Shown: positions 7,099 through 18,505 of the stretch, piece by piece | Numbering within the stretch: the first letter of the stretch is position 1 | How the letters are laid out: every line of letters starts with the position of its first letter | Assembly (NCBI RefSeq): GCF_011752815.1 | Contig: NZ_VWWV01000006.1 | Coordinates: 1 to 64,000 of the forward strand | Direction of reading: 5' to 3' | Length of the DNA: 64,000 bases | Source: Enterobacter sp. Cy-643 | Lineage (GTDB): Bacteria; Pseudomonadota; Gammaproteobacteria; Enterobacterales; Enterobacteriaceae | Program-made: the position numbers and the translations under genes | Notes under the pieces: model-generated | What the model saw: only the letters and a program-made list of their open reading frames with translations | Database searches by the model: none | What the model was told of the DNA's origin: nothing

Positions 7099-8832
7099 CT
7101 AGATCGGCCAGAGATGATCAATTAAAAGCTGCACGCTTCGGTTGCCGCGAAACTCGTTCACGTCCAGCTTGTAGGCCAGCTCAACTTCGCGCACGCCGTT
7201 GTCCGGCCAGCGGGTGGTATCCACGTTGAAGGCGATACCGTCCAGCAGTGGGCCACCGCCGACAGGCTCCACCATCACCTTCAGGTGGCGCTCGCCCACC
7301 AGGCGCTGCTGGAGAATGCGGAATTTGCCGTCAAACAGCGGCTCCGGGAACATTTGCCCCCACGGTCCGGCATCTCTGAGCATCTCCGCCACTTCGAGCG
7401 TCATCTCCTGAGCGGACAGCGGGCCATCGGACCAGATTTCTCCCTGTAACAACGCCGGATCCAGCCACTCACCGACCAAATCACCAAAGCGCTGACGGAA
7501 CTCCTCAAAGCGAGCCTCTTCCAGCGACAAACCTGCGGCCATGGCATGACCGCCGAACTTCAGCATCATGCCCGGATAAAGCGTGTCCAGACGTTCTAAG
7601 GCATCGCGCATATGCAGCCCCTGAACCGAGCGGCCGGAGCCTTTAAGCGTGCCGTCACCCGCAGGCGCGAACGCGATGACCGGGCGGTGGAAACGCTCTT
7701 TGATGCGCGAGGCCAGGATGCCGACCACGCCCTGATGCCATTCCGGGTGATACATCGCCAGCCCGTAAGGCAGCGTTTCGCTACTGCGCTCCAACTGCTC
7801 GCAAAGAGTCAGCGCTTCGACCTGCATACCCTGCTCAATTTCTTTCCGCGTTTGGTTCAGCGCGTCCAGCTCATTAGCCAGCATGCGTGCTTCGCCAATG
7901 TTTTCGCTAAGCAATAACGCCACGCCAACTGACATATCATCCAGCCGGCCTGCGGCGTTCAGGCGCGGCCCCAGGGCAAAGCCCAGATCGCTGGCGGCGA
8001 TCTTTTGCGGTTCGCGGTTTGCCACTTCGAGCAGCGCGCGAATACCGGGACGGCATTTCCCCGCGCGAATGCGGCTGAGTCCCTGCCAGGTCAGAATGCG
8101 GTTGTTGGCATCCAGCGGCACAACGTCCGCCACGGTGCCCAGGGCGACTAAATCGAGCAGTTCAGCCAGGTTCGGAATGGCAAGGCCACGCTGCTCGAAC
8201 CAGCCGCTATCACGCAGATGGGTACGCAGCGCCAGCATCAAATAAAACGCAACGCCAACGCCGGCCAGGGATTTAGATGGAAATGCGCAGTCGGCAAGAT
8301 TCGGGTTAATGATGGCTTCGGCGGCGGGCAGTGTTTCCCCCGGCAGGTGGTGATCGGTCACCAGCACCGGGATCCCCAACGCATGGGCGCGTTCAACGCC
8401 CGCATGGGATGAGATGCCGTTGTCGACGGTCACGATCACCTGCGCACCGCGGGCATGGGCCTGATCGACCACCTCCGGGCTAAGCCCATAGCCATCCTCA
8501 AAGCGATTCGGCACCAGGTAGCCAATATTCTCAGCCCCCATGCTGCGCAGGGCCAGGACGCTTAGTGCGGTACTGGTTGCCCCATCGGCATCAAAATCAC
8601 CAACAACGATGATACGCAGGCCTTCGCGAAAGGCGTTATAAAGCATGACCACGGCCCGATCGATGCCGCTGAGCTGCTGCCACGGCAGCATTCCTTTTAC
8701 GCCACGCTCCAGCTCTTGTTCGCCACGCACGCCCCGGCTGGCATACAGCCGCTGTAACAAAGGAGGCAGCGTAGCCGGAAGTGCCACCGAGCTGTCAACG
8801 ACCCGGCGGCGGAGTTGCGTTTGCTGTTTCAC
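7099..8832 (-). CDS. recJ: Single-stranded-DNA 5'-3' exonuclease RecJ
   Basis: 577 aa, the E. coli length. RecJ degrades single-stranded DNA 5' to 3' in RecF-pathway recombination, base excision and mismatch repair. The DHH phosphoesterase motifs are visible: VGDFDADGATS, VTVDNG, TDHHLPG, then the DHHA1 domain with GGHAMAAG (about 390-400), and a C-terminal OB-fold. It lies 6 bases after dsbC on the same strand, in the conserved xerD-dsbC-recJ row. Confidence 0.97.
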   Translation of the reverse strand: MKQQTQLRRRVVDSSVALPATLPPLLQRLYASRGVRGEQELERGVKGMLPWQQLSGIDRAVVMLYNAFREGLRIIVVGDFDADGATSTALSVLALRSMGAENIGYLVPNRFEDGYGLSPEVVDQAHARGAQVIVTVDNGISSHAGVERAHALGIPVLVTDHHLPGETLPAAEAIINPNLADCAFPSKSLAGVGVAFYLMLALRTHLRDSGWFEQRGLAIPNLAELLDLVALGTVADVVPLDANNRILTWQGLSRIRAGKCRPGIRALLEVANREPQKIAASDLGFALGPRLNAAGRLDDMSVGVALLLSENIGEARMLANELDALNQTRKEIEQGMQVEALTLCEQLERSSETLPYGLAMYHPEWHQGVVGILASRIKERFHRPVIAFAPAGDGTLKGSGRSVQGLHMRDALERLDTLYPGMMLKFGGHAMAAGLSLEEARFEEFRQRFGDLVGEWLDPALLQGEIWSDGPLSAQEMTLEVAEMLRDAGPWGQMFPEPLFDGKFRILQQRLVGERHLKVMVEPVGGGPLLDGIAFNVDTTRWPDNGVREVELAYKLDVNEFRGNRSVQLLIDHLWPI

Positions 8833-8838
8833 CCGAAA

Positions 8839-9555
8839 TTAACCACCCGCTTTCATTAACTGCTTGTGGGCATCCAGCATTTGCTTCATCTCTTTAGGCC
8901 CCTGATAACCCGGGATCATGCTGCCGTTGCTCAGGACGATCGCTGGCGTCCCTTGCACGCCAAACTGCACGCCCAGGTTGTAGTGGTTAGCCAGGTTAAT
9001 GTCGCAGCTCGCCGGTGCTACATCACCGCCCTTCATTGCGGCATCGAACGCCTTGTTACGATCTTTCGCGCACCAGATAGACTTCATGTCGCTCTCGGCC
9101 TGGCTTTGCAGTCCCTGGCGAGGGAATGCCAGATAACGCACGGTAATCCCCAGCGCGTTGTAGTCGCTCATCTCTTCGTGCAGCTTGTGGCAGTAGCCGC
9201 AGGTGATGTCGGTGAACACCGTAATCACATGCTGCTCCTTCGGCGCTTTGTAAACGATCATCTCTTTTTCCAGCGCGTACAGCTTGCCGATTAACAGCTG
9301 GTTAGTCACGTTCACCGGCTGTGCGCCGCTCACGTCATACAGCGGCCCCTGAATCACATGTTTCCCGTCTTCGGTGACATAGAGCACGCCGCTATCGGTC
9401 AGGACTGTTTTCATTCCGGCAACAGGCGCAGCCTGAATCTCAGCCCCCTGCACGCCTAGTTTTGCCAGGGATTGTTTAATAGCGGCGTCATCCGCGTGAG
9501 CAAAACCGGAAACGGAAGCGGCCAGCAGCGGAAGCAGCCAAAAACCTTTTTTCAT
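8839..9555 (-). CDS. dsbC: Periplasmic thiol:disulfide isomerase DsbC
   Basis: 238 aa after choosing MKKGFWLLPL (ATG 9553-9555), which has AGGA upstream and begins a classic signal peptide cleaved after FAHA. DsbC reshuffles wrong disulfide bonds in the periplasm and is kept reduced by DsbD. The N-terminal dimerisation domain is followed by a thioredoxin fold with active site CGYC (ITCGYCHKLH). The second cysteine pair (WCAKD and ASCDI) is present, as is the cis-proline loop (GTPAIV). Between xerD and recJ as in E. coli. Confidence 0.97.
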   Translation of the reverse strand: MKKGFWLLPLLAASVSGFAHADDAAIKQSLAKLGVQGAEIQAAPVAGMKTVLTDSGVLYVTEDGKHVIQGPLYDVSGAQPVNVTNQLLIGKLYALEKEMIVYKAPKEQHVITVFTDITCGYCHKLHEEMSDYNALGITVRYLAFPRQGLQSQAESDMKSIWCAKDRNKAFDAAMKGGDVAPASCDINLANHYNLGVQFGVQGTPAIVLSNGSMIPGYQGPKEMKQMLDAHKQLMKAGG

Positions 9556-9581
9556 GAGGATTCCTTTATCTCTTGTGGCAC

Positions 9582-10478
9582 TCACGCTCGAGGGTGGTGC
9601 TGTTGATGCAGCTGACGTAAACGCGCCGTCGCTACATGTGTATAAATTTGTGTGGTGGACAAGTCACTATGGCCCAACAGCATCTGTACGACACGAAGAT
9701 CCGCACCATGGTTCAGCAGGTGCGTGGCAAAAGCGTGCCGCAGCACATGCGGAGACAGTTTTTCGCTGTCGATGCCAGCCAGCACGGCATAATGCTTAAT
9801 GCGGTGCCAGAAGGTTTGTCGCGTCATTTGCTGTGCGCGATTGCTGGGGAAGAGCACATCCAGAGACTGCCCGTTTAACAACTCCGGGCGGCCATATTTC
9901 AGGTACTCTTCAATCCAGTACACGGCTTCTTCTCCCAGCGGCACCAAGCGCTCTTTGTTGCCTTTACCGATGACCCGCACCACGCCCTGCCGCAGGCTGA
10001 TGTCGCTCATTGTAAGCCCAACCAGCTCCGAAACACGCAGCCCGGTTGCGTACAATACTTCAAGCATGGCTTTATCGCGAAGCTCGATAGGCTGATCGAC
10101 ACACGGAGATTGCAACAGCCGTTCAACCTGAGCCTCGCTTAAATCCTTCGGCAAACGCTGGGGCAGTTTGGGGGATGAAAGCAGCGCACTGGGATCGTCC
10201 TCCCGCATTTTTTCGCGATACAGGTACTGAAATAACCGCCGCATGGCGCTGAGCAACCGCGCTGAACTGGTGGCTTTATAACCGCCCTCAACGCGCTCGG
10301 CAAGCAGTGACTGGAGATCCGAAGCCTGAACGGTTAAAAAACTAAGCTGGTGACGCTGCAGCCACTCGGCCACCATAGTAAGATCGCGGCGATAGGAGCT
10401 GAGCGTATTTTCCGCCAGATTTCTTTCCAGCCACAGCGCATCGAGAAACTGTTCTATACGGATCTTATCCTGCTCCAC
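9582..10478 (-). CDS. xerD: Site-specific tyrosine recombinase XerD
   Basis: 298 aa starting with GTG at 10478, preceded by AGGAG; this gives exactly the E. coli length, and an in-frame ATG 63 bases upstream has no such support. XerD acts with XerC at dif to resolve chromosome dimers, activated by FtsK. The N-terminal core-binding domain (about 1-105) precedes the catalytic domain with R in ATGLRVSELVGL, HxxR in HVLRHAFATHLL, H in GHSDLSTTQIY and the Tyr nucleophile in TQIYTHV. First gene of xerD-dsbC-recJ. Confidence 0.97.
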   Translation of the reverse strand: MEQDKIRIEQFLDALWLERNLAENTLSSYRRDLTMVAEWLQRHQLSFLTVQASDLQSLLAERVEGGYKATSSARLLSAMRRLFQYLYREKMREDDPSALLSSPKLPQRLPKDLSEAQVERLLQSPCVDQPIELRDKAMLEVLYATGLRVSELVGLTMSDISLRQGVVRVIGKGNKERLVPLGEEAVYWIEEYLKYGRPELLNGQSLDVLFPSNRAQQMTRQTFWHRIKHYAVLAGIDSEKLSPHVLRHAFATHLLNHGADLRVVQMLLGHSDLSTTQIYTHVATARLRQLHQQHHPRA

Positions 10479-10580
10479 GCTCCACTCCTGATTTGGCGAA
10501 TTGTGTCCATTATGCATGATGGCGGACGGGATCTGGTACACTTGGCCATCTGCACGCGATTAAAATGAGTTGTTATTGCT

Positions 10581-11102
10581 ATGAACATTGGTCTTTTTTA
10601 CGGCTCCAGCACCTGCTATACCGAAATGGCCGCCGAAAAAATTCGCGACATCATTGGCCCGGAACTGGTGACGCTTCACAACCTAAAAGACGACGCTCCG
10701 GCCATGATGGAGCAGTATGACGTTCTGATCCTCGGCATACCGACCTGGGATTTTGGCGAACTGCAGGAAGACTGGGAAACTGTCTGGCCGCAGCTGGATG
10801 AACTGAACCTGGAAGGCAAACTTGTGGCGCTTTATGGTATGGGCGACCAGCTTGGCTACGGTGAGTGGTTCCTGGATGCGTTAGGCATGCTGCACGACAA
10901 ACTGGCACCGCGCGGAGCACAGTTCATCGGCTACTGGCCAACGGAAGGCTACGAATTTACAAGCCCAAAACCGGTCATTGCCGACGGGCAGCTGTTTGTT
11001 GGCCTTGCGCTGGATGAAACCAATCAGTACGACCTAAGCGATGAACGCATTGAAACCTGGTGTGAACAGATCCTTGGCGAAATGGCTGAGCGCTTTGCTT
11101 AA
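10581..11102 (+). CDS. fldB: Flavodoxin 2
   Basis: 173 aa, as in E. coli. A small FMN electron carrier of the cytoplasm. The phosphate-binding loop is at the N-terminus ([15 protein letters not shown]), and the aromatic residues that sandwich the flavin lie near [13 protein letters not shown] (about 57) and [11 protein letters not shown] (about 95). Expression of fldB is under SoxRS in E. coli; I did not identify a soxbox here. Transcribed divergently from xerD. Its stop overlaps the stop of ygfX on the other strand. Confidence 0.95.
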   Translation: MNIGLFYGSSTCYTEMAAEKIRDIIGPELVTLHNLKDDAPAMMEQYDVLILGIPTWDFGELQEDWETVWPQLDELNLEGKLVALYGMGDQLGYGEWFLDALGMLHDKLAPRGAQFIGYWPTEGYEFTSPKPVIADGQLFVGLALDETNQYDLSDERIETWCEQILGEMAERFA

Positions 11103-11521
11103 ACCTGCCCGCTTCTGCTCGCCTGTTGCTGCATCAGCAGGCGGCGCAGCTCTCGCCATTCGCCGATATCCATGCTGTCAGCCGCCAGCCAAAGATGCTG
11201 GCAGCGCTGTTTTCCGGCCCGTCGCAGTCTTAGCATCGCCCCGGTATCAATAATCCACGGATTTCCGACGATATCCCAGTCACGACCCTGCCAACGCAGA
11301 CGAAAATCCGTCAGCAGTTTAATTTCGCCCTGGCGAGCGTGAATGCGGCGCTGGCTGCGTACGCTGTCGAAAACCACAAGGGAAAGCAGCAGCATCCAGA
11401 CCAGCGTGTAGCTCATCGGCCACGGCATTAGCAGCACGAATAGCGCCACCAGGCCGTGGAGAAGCAACGACATCCATTGCGCACGCCAGGAAACCCGCAG
11501 ATCAGATTGCCACAGGACCAC
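11099..11521 (-). CDS. ygfX: Inner-membrane protein YgfX (CptA)
   Basis: 140 aa, slightly longer than E. coli YgfX (135). Two adjacent hydrophobic helices (about 17-57) are followed by a basic cytoplasmic domain. In E. coli it was described as the toxin of a pair with sdhE, inhibiting FtsZ and MreB assembly. It overlaps the 3' end of sdhE by 20 bases, so the two are co-translated, and its stop codon overlaps the stop of convergent fldB (11099-11102). Confidence 0.88.
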   Translation of the reverse strand: MVLWQSDLRVSWRAQWMSLLLHGLVALFVLLMPWPMSYTLVWMLLLSLVVFDSVRSQRRIHARQGEIKLLTDFRLRWQGRDWDIVGNPWIIDTGAMLRLRRAGKQRCQHLWLAADSMDIGEWRELRRLLMQQQASRSGQV

Positions 11522-11768
11522 GTTCTTTATTCCGCGTTTGGATCAGGGCAACCATACGTTGAAGCTCGGCATCTGCTGGTTTACCGTGGTTCATCAACCA
11601 GTTAAACAGGTCCGGATCGTCAGACTCAAGCAAGCGAACGAACAACTGCTTGTCGCTGTCGCTGAGCGTTTCGTATTCATGTTCGAAGAACGGCATAATC
11701 GAAATATCGAGCTCGCGCATTCCACGGCGGCATGCCCAGTGAATTCGGGCTTTATTATTGATATCCAT
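11502..11768 (-). CDS. sdhE: FAD assembly factor SdhE (YgfY/CptB)
   Basis: 88 aa from [20 protein letters not shown]. The ATG at 11766-11768 has AGGA eight bases upstream; a GTG two codons earlier would overlap that site. The conserved RGMRE motif binds SdhA and FrdA and helps covalent attachment of FAD to succinate dehydrogenase and fumarate reductase. [14 protein letters not shown] is also typical. It is the first gene of sdhE-ygfX and is divergent from ygfZ. Confidence 0.96.
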   Translation of the reverse strand: MDINNKARIHWACRRGMRELDISIMPFFEHEYETLSDSDKQLFVRLLESDDPDLFNWLMNHGKPADAELQRMVALIQTRNKERGPVAI

Positions 11769-12014
11769 GTGCACTTTCCTGCTTAGCCATCAAGTTGGGT
11801 ACGGAGTTAGTGTAACGTGTTTTTGTCACCGGGATTACCTGAATGTTCCATTGTGCGCGTTTTCCCCACGCTAACCCGTGTAACAGCATCGATTGCACCA
11901 GATTTTCCGAGGCAACATGCAAACGCACAAATGGCTTTATCAAACTGCTTGCATTGCCCTCTGGCTCTTTTACCATTGAGAAATTAAACCGTTGGATAAC
12001 CCGGGATCTTTGTT

Positions 12015-13001
12015 ATGGCTTTTAATCCGTTTCCTCCTCGCCAGCCCAGTGCCGCCGCCCGCCTACCGCTGACGTTAATGACGCTGAACGACTGGGCTCT
12101 CGTGACTGCCGTGGGTGCAGATGCTGAGAAATACCTTCAAGGTCAGGTTACTGCCGACGTCGCTAAACTTGACGCAGGCCAGCATCTGCTATGTGCCCAT
12201 TGCGATGCCAAAGGGAAGATGTGGAGTAACCTGCGCCTGTTCCATCGCGGTGAAGGCTTCGCGTTTATTGAGCGCCGAAACCTGCGTGATGCCCAACTCA
12301 CCGAGCTGAAGAAATACTCCGTCTTCTCCAAAGTCACTTTTAGCGCGGATGACACCAGCGTCCTGTTAGGCCTGGCGGGTTTTCAGGCGCGCTCTGCACT
12401 GGCTGCTATCTTTGCTACGCTGCCGGATGAAGAGACTCAGGTTATCCAGCACGGCGAAACGACCTTGCTGTGGCTGAACCTGCCGGCTGAGCGCTTCCTG
12501 ATTGTCACTGACGAAGAGACGGCTCAGGCGCTAACCGAAAAACTCACTGAAGAAGCGCAGCGCAATGATAGCCAGCAGTGGCTGGCGCTGGATATCGAAG
12601 GCGGATTACCGGTCATTGATAGCGTCAACAGCGCACAATTTATTCCACAGGCGACAAATATTCAGGCGCTGGGCGGAATTAGCTTTAAAAAAGGCTGTTA
12701 CACCGGCCAGGAAATGGTTGCCCGAGCCAAGTTCCGCGGGGCAAATAAACGCGCACTTTGGCTGCTGTCCGGGAGCGCAAGCCGCGTGCCTGAAGCAGGC
12801 GAAGATCTTGAATTGCAGATGGGTGAAAACTGGCGCCGTACCGGCACCGTGCTGGCCGCTTCGCGATTAGAAGATGGCCGTCTTGTTGTGCAGGCGGTGA
12901 TGAACAACGATCTTGAGCCTGACAGCGTCTTGCGCGTACGTGACGATGCAAACAGCAAGCTCGCGCTTGAGCCACTGCCTTATTCTCTGGAAGAAAACTA
13001 A
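12015..13001 (+). CDS. ygfZ: tRNA-modifying folate-binding protein YgfZ
   Basis: 328 aa (E. coli 326). A GcvT-like folate-binding protein needed for repair or function of certain iron-sulfur enzymes such as MiaB, and for growth under oxidative stress. The signature KGCYTGQE (about 226-233), with its essential cysteine, is intact. Stands alone, divergent from sdhE, and ends at a strong bidirectional hairpin. Confidence 0.95.
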   Translation: MAFNPFPPRQPSAAARLPLTLMTLNDWALVTAVGADAEKYLQGQVTADVAKLDAGQHLLCAHCDAKGKMWSNLRLFHRGEGFAFIERRNLRDAQLTELKKYSVFSKVTFSADDTSVLLGLAGFQARSALAAIFATLPDEETQVIQHGETTLLWLNLPAERFLIVTDEETAQALTEKLTEEAQRNDSQQWLALDIEGGLPVIDSVNSAQFIPQATNIQALGGISFKKGCYTGQEMVARAKFRGANKRALWLLSGSASRVPEAGEDLELQMGENWRRTGTVLAASRLEDGRLVVQAVMNNDLEPDSVLRVRDDANSKLALEPLPYSLEEN

Positions 13002-13010
13002 TCGAACGCT

Positions 13011-13030
13011 GAGCCCCGAAACCGGGGCTC
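13011..13030. terminator. Bidirectional terminator between ygfZ and trhA
   Basis: GAGCCCCG-aaac-CGGGGCTC followed by ACTATTTTGA. Sits between convergent genes. Confidence 0.8.
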
Positions 13031-13053
13031 ACTATTTTGACTAGTTTGGCGCG

Positions 13054-13746
<693 letters not shown>

Positions 13747-13880
13747 CTAGCCTAACTGAGAATGATTCCAGTGAACACATGTAAGCTAAAATAAATATGT
13801 GAACGCCTGTGACGACGCCCTTCGTCAGCCTGGAGGATTTCTTTTACAATCAAACGACAGCAAAAACGAGGGGAAACACG

Positions 13881-14474
13881 ATGCAACAGGCATTTGGTGA
13901 AATGAGCGCAGTCATCCATTTCCTGATGGAGATTGATAAGCTGAAACTGGTTCAGCGTCGCACCAAAATCATCGGTCATGAAAGACATGAAAACTCTGCC
14001 GAGCACAGCTGGCACTTCGCTATGGCGGCAATGAGCCTCGCCCCCTGGGCAGAAAAAGAGGTGAATATTCAGCGCGTGATCCAAATGGCGCTGCTGCACG
14101 ACATCGTGGAAATCGATGTTGGCGATGTGCTGGTTTATGACATTGCGGCCCGCGAAGCCATCGCCGAAAAAGAAGCGGCGGCAGCGCGTCGTCTGTTTGG
14201 TTTATTACCCTCGCCACAGGGGCCAGAATTTCTTTCACTGTGGCAAGAATATGAGGCCGGCACCACGCCCGATGCCCGCTTTGCCGGCGCGCTGGACCGC
14301 ATTTTGCCTATTTTGCTAAACCTGCATAACGAAGGGCAAAGCTGGCAAGAGAATAATATTTCCCTGCAGCAGGTATTAACCCGCAATGCGCAGGTGGGAG
14401 AAAGCTGGCCGGAATTATGGCAACATGTCGAGCGTCAATTATACCAGGCGCAAGAGAAAGGCTGGCTGCGTTAG
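13881..14474 (+). CDS. HD-domain hydrolase, YfbR-like
   Basis: 197 aa starting at ATG 13881 after an AGGGGAA ribosome binding site; an upstream in-frame start at 13809 has no such signal. The metal-binding HD signature is visible: H in RHENSAEHSWHFA, HD in LLHDIVEIDVGD. This fits the HD_3 / YfbR-type family of 5'-deoxynucleotidases, but the substrate is unknown. In E. coli the yqfB gene occupies this place after trhA; here it is replaced. The next gene is an RpiR-type regulator 42 bases downstream, so the two may be co-transcribed. Confidence 0.8.
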   Translation: MQQAFGEMSAVIHFLMEIDKLKLVQRRTKIIGHERHENSAEHSWHFAMAAMSLAPWAEKEVNIQRVIQMALLHDIVEIDVGDVLVYDIAAREAIAEKEAAAARRLFGLLPSPQGPEFLSLWQEYEAGTTPDARFAGALDRILPILLNLHNEGQSWQENNISLQQVLTRNAQVGESWPELWQHVERQLYQAQEKGWLR

Positions 14475-14516
14475 TTTCAGTCAGCCGTGAGCGCCGAACC
14501 AGCAGGAAGAAAAAGT

Positions 14517-15245
14517 ATGTTTACCCATGCGGCAATCGCCACCCTGAACGGCCTCGAAATGATGGTGTACAACTTTGTCATTAAAAACAAAGACAAAGTC
14601 ATGTATATGACCATCCGTGAGCTGGCGGATGCCGCAGGTGTCTCCACCACTACCGTGCTGCGCTTTTGCCGCAAACTCAACTGTGAAGGATATTCAGAGT
14701 TTCGCGTTCGCTTTAAATTATATCTGGAGCAAACCGAAACTCAGCCCGCTAATTTCGGCAGCAGCGAAATTATTAGTTTTTTCAAGAGTACAAATAATGA
14801 AGAATTCGATAACTTAATCGAACATGCCGTAGATATTATATGCTCCTCCGAACGTATTATTTTTGTTGGCGCGGGAACATCTGGTGCTTTAGCTAAATAT
14901 GGCGCGCGGTTCTTCTCAAACGTTGGAAAATTCAGCAATCATATTGATGATCCCTATTTCCCGGTCACCAATGATATGGCACGTAATGCGTTAGCTATTG
15001 TGCTTTCTGTTTCCGGTGAGACGGAAGAGATCCTGCGCTTTGCCAGCCAGTTCAGCCTTCACAACTGCAAAGTGATGTCCATCACCAGCCACGAAAACTC
15101 ATCGCTGGCGAAGCTGGCTGACTTTAATATCTCCTGGCATATTCCACCGGTGCGTATCGCAGGTGTGTATGACATCACCACACAAATCCCCGTTATTTAT
15201 ATTCTTGAAACCATTGGCCGTCGACTGGCAAAAAGAATGCTATAA
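14517..15245 (+). CDS. MurR/RpiR-family transcriptional regulator, probable bglA regulator
   Basis: 242 aa from ATG 14517, which follows AGGAAG. An N-terminal helix-turn-helix of the RpiR type (about 1-75; MTIRELADAAGVSTTTVLRF) is followed by a SIS sugar-phosphate-binding domain (about 105-235; FVGAGTSGALAK, LSVSGETEEIL). Such regulators sense phosphorylated sugars. It sits directly before bglA on the same strand, and the intergenic space has two palindromes, so control of bglA by a phospho-beta-glucoside is the natural inference. In E. coli bglA has no adjacent regulator. Confidence 0.85.
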   Translation: MFTHAAIATLNGLEMMVYNFVIKNKDKVMYMTIRELADAAGVSTTTVLRFCRKLNCEGYSEFRVRFKLYLEQTETQPANFGSSEIISFFKSTNNEEFDNLIEHAVDIICSSERIIFVGAGTSGALAKYGARFFSNVGKFSNHIDDPYFPVTNDMARNALAIVLSVSGETEEILRFASQFSLHNCKVMSITSHENSSLAKLADFNISWHIPPVRIAGVYDITTQIPVIYILETIGRRLAKRML

Positions 15246-15262
15246 AAAACACGCTGTTTTTT
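15244..15262 (+). terminator. A/T-rich hairpin at end of RpiR gene
   Basis: AAAAAACA-cgc-TGTTTTTT, a perfect 8 bp inverted repeat ending in a T-run, beginning in the stop codon of the regulator gene. A weak terminator is the likeliest role. Confidence 0.6.
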
Positions 15263-15264
15263 AT

Positions 15265-15307
15265 TTGTGACAAATCACAATTCGCGCTATTTGTTATATC
15301 GTGACAA
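15265..15307 (+). promoter_or_regulatory. Candidate operator palindromes upstream of bglA
   Basis: TTGTGA-caaa-TCACAA (15265-15280) is a perfect palindrome, followed by the looser TTGT-tatatcgtg-ACAA (15291-15307). The spacing of the first is too short for CRP (which needs six bases between half-sites). Both could be sites for the adjacent RpiR-type regulator. A -10-like TAATACT lies near 15341. Confidence 0.5.
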
Positions 15308-15343
15308 TCCGCTTTCATTTGTTAGACTCCAAAGCAGAAATAA

Positions 15344-16843
<1,500 letters not shown>

Positions 16844-16847
16844 AGCA

Positions 16848-16871
16848 AAAGGCGCCTTCATGGCGCCTTTC
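16848..16871 (+). terminator. bglA terminator (copy 1 of a duplicated hairpin)
   Basis: AAGGCGCC-ttcat-GGCGCCTTT five bases after the bglA stop. The same hairpin occurs again at 17008-17032 at the end of the convergent histidine kinase gene. Confidence 0.85.
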
Positions 16872-16929
16872 AGACAGATGACAAACTTCTGGCAAGAGAA
16901 GACGCACCTGGCTGCTCGTAAATAAACAG

Positions 16930-16996
16930 GAAAATCAATTCATTGATTTTCGGCTGCTCACCACAAAGAGGGAAAAACCACGCTTTTTCCCCTTTG
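16930..16996. repeat. Two further inverted repeats between convergent genes
   Basis: GAAAATCAAT-tc-ATTGATTTTC (16930-16951) is a perfect 10 bp palindrome. Next to it AAAG-GGGAAAAA-ccacgc-TTTTTCCC-CTTT (16965-16996) is another long stem. Both lie in the ~190 bp between bglA and the histidine kinase gene. The second looks like a bidirectional terminator. Confidence 0.7.
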
Positions 16997-17007
16997 TCAG
17001 CAACCTC

Positions 17008-17032
17008 AAAGGCGCCTTCATGGCGCCTTCTT
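17008..17032 (-). terminator. Histidine kinase gene terminator (copy 2 of duplicated hairpin)
   Basis: AAAGGCGCC-ttcat-GGCGCCTT just beyond the stop of the minus-strand kinase gene; identical in stem and loop to the bglA terminator. Confidence 0.8.
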
Positions 17033-17034
17033 AC

Positions 17035-18501
17035 TTAAACGGGCAAGCCAAACCGGAAACAGGCCCCCTGCTTTGGCTGGTCCACCAGCGAAATATCGCT
17101 GCCGTGCAATTGCAGCATCTGACGAACTATCATCAGTCCAAGCCCGCCCACCCTGAGCCGGGATTGATTCACAATCGAAGGCCGGACAAACAGCCCTTCT
17201 TTTAGCTCCTGCGGAATGCCTGGCCCGCTGTCGCTGACCTGCACCATGACTTTATCCACCTCTTTCCACAGCCGGACCGAAATCACGCCTTTGTCCGGCG
17301 TATGGCGAATGGCGTTGTCCAACAGATTGGTCAATACTCGCTCAATCATGCTGACATCGGCTTCAATTAGCGGCAATCCAGGCTGAATGTCGGCCAGTAG
17401 CTCCAGCTGGCGAGTTTGCGCCGGTAGCTCAAATTTCTGGAACACATCCTGCAGCAATTCGCTCAGGGAGAAGCTCTCTTTATGCGGCTTCACCACCCCG
17501 TATTCCAGCCGCGCCAGTTCGAACAGCGACTGCGCCAGCGCCCCAACCTTCTGACTCTGCGCCAGCGCAATATCCAGATAGCGCTTTTTCTCCGCTTCGC
17601 TCAGCGTCGCCGACATAACCGACAGGCTTTCCAGGTAACCATGCAGCGACGTTAGCGGCGTTCTCAGGTCATGGGAGATATTGGCGATAAACTCGCGCCG
17701 CAGCTGATCTTGCTGGGTCAGGCTATGCCACTGCTCGGAGATTCGCCCGGCCATGGCAATGACCCCGTGGCGCAGTTGAGCAAGCTCATCCCCATCTCCA
17801 CCCGGTTTTTGCGGCAGAGCCGCCATCGCCTGCATTTCAGCCATTCCCCCTGATTCCAGCGCCTTAACGTGCTGCGAAAGTTCGCGAAGCGGGCGTGTGA
17901 TCCAGCGAAACGCCAGGCCACCCACTACCAGCCCCAGCACGCAGATCAGGCTGAGCAGAAACAGACTTAGCTTCAGGACGGCATCAAACTGAGCGCTATT
18001 GGCAAGCTGATTGTAGGTCTCTCCCAGCAGCACCACGTACAAATAGCCTTCCAGCTTACCGTCCCGCATCATCGGCGCCACGCTAAAGACCTTCTGCCCG
18101 TCCAGGCTGCGCGGGTCGTCACCATAAAGCGGGAATTTGCCGCCGTTCAGCGCCGCCCGCAGCGGGGCGAGATCGACCTGATGGCGCTTGATGTGCCCAT
18201 CCGGCGCCGCGTCGCCAATAATGTTGCCTTGTTTATCCAGCAGGTAAACTTCCACGCTGGGGTTAACGGCCATCAGATGGTCGAACAGCGTGCGAACCGA
18301 GTCTTTGTTCAGCCCATCCTGCCCGAGCAGCGGGTAGCTCTGGTTGATATGCTGCGCCAGGTCACCGGAAAGTTGCTGAATCACGGCCTGGCTGTACTGC
18401 GTGCTGGTACGCACCTGCAGCCAGCCCAAAAAGGCGCAGGCGGTCAGCAGCAGCACGGCAAAAACCAGCGTCAGGCGACGGGAAAGCGTAAGAATTCGCA
18501 T
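17035..18501 (-). CDS. Sensor histidine kinase of the MXKDX/molybdoenzyme module
   Basis: 488 aa from ATG 18501 (a GTG at 18513 overlapping the regulator stop is the alternative). Transmembrane helix 1 is at about 10-30, a periplasmic sensor domain of about 145 residues follows, then helix 2 (about 172-197) and HAMP. The HisKA box has the phosphorylated His in FIANISHDLRTPLTSLHG, and the ATPase has the N box (LLDNAIRHTP), G1 (VSDSGPGIP) and GGLGLMIVRQM. It is paired with an OmpR-type regulator four bases upstream. The pair is divergent from the cytochrome b561/molybdoenzyme/MXKDX genes and most likely controls them. By layout it resembles HprSR next to msrPQ, but I cannot assign it as that ortholog. 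Confidence 0.9.
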   Translation of the reverse strand: MRILTLSRRLTLVFAVLLLTACAFLGWLQVRTSTQYSQAVIQQLSGDLAQHINQSYPLLGQDGLNKDSVRTLFDHLMAVNPSVEVYLLDKQGNIIGDAAPDGHIKRHQVDLAPLRAALNGGKFPLYGDDPRSLDGQKVFSVAPMMRDGKLEGYLYVVLLGETYNQLANSAQFDAVLKLSLFLLSLICVLGLVVGGLAFRWITRPLRELSQHVKALESGGMAEMQAMAALPQKPGGDGDELAQLRHGVIAMAGRISEQWHSLTQQDQLRREFIANISHDLRTPLTSLHGYLESLSVMSATLSEAEKKRYLDIALAQSQKVGALAQSLFELARLEYGVVKPHKESFSLSELLQDVFQKFELPAQTRQLELLADIQPGLPLIEADVSMIERVLTNLLDNAIRHTPDKGVISVRLWKEVDKVMVQVSDSGPGIPQELKEGLFVRPSIVNQSRLRVGGLGLMIVRQMLQLHGSDISLVDQPKQGACFRFGLPV

Positions 18502-18505
18502 AGGG

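Noticed and set aside
15265..15280. CRP site upstream of bglA
   Set aside because: The half-sites TGTGA and TCACA are only four bases apart instead of six; kept only as a candidate operator for the RpiR-type protein.
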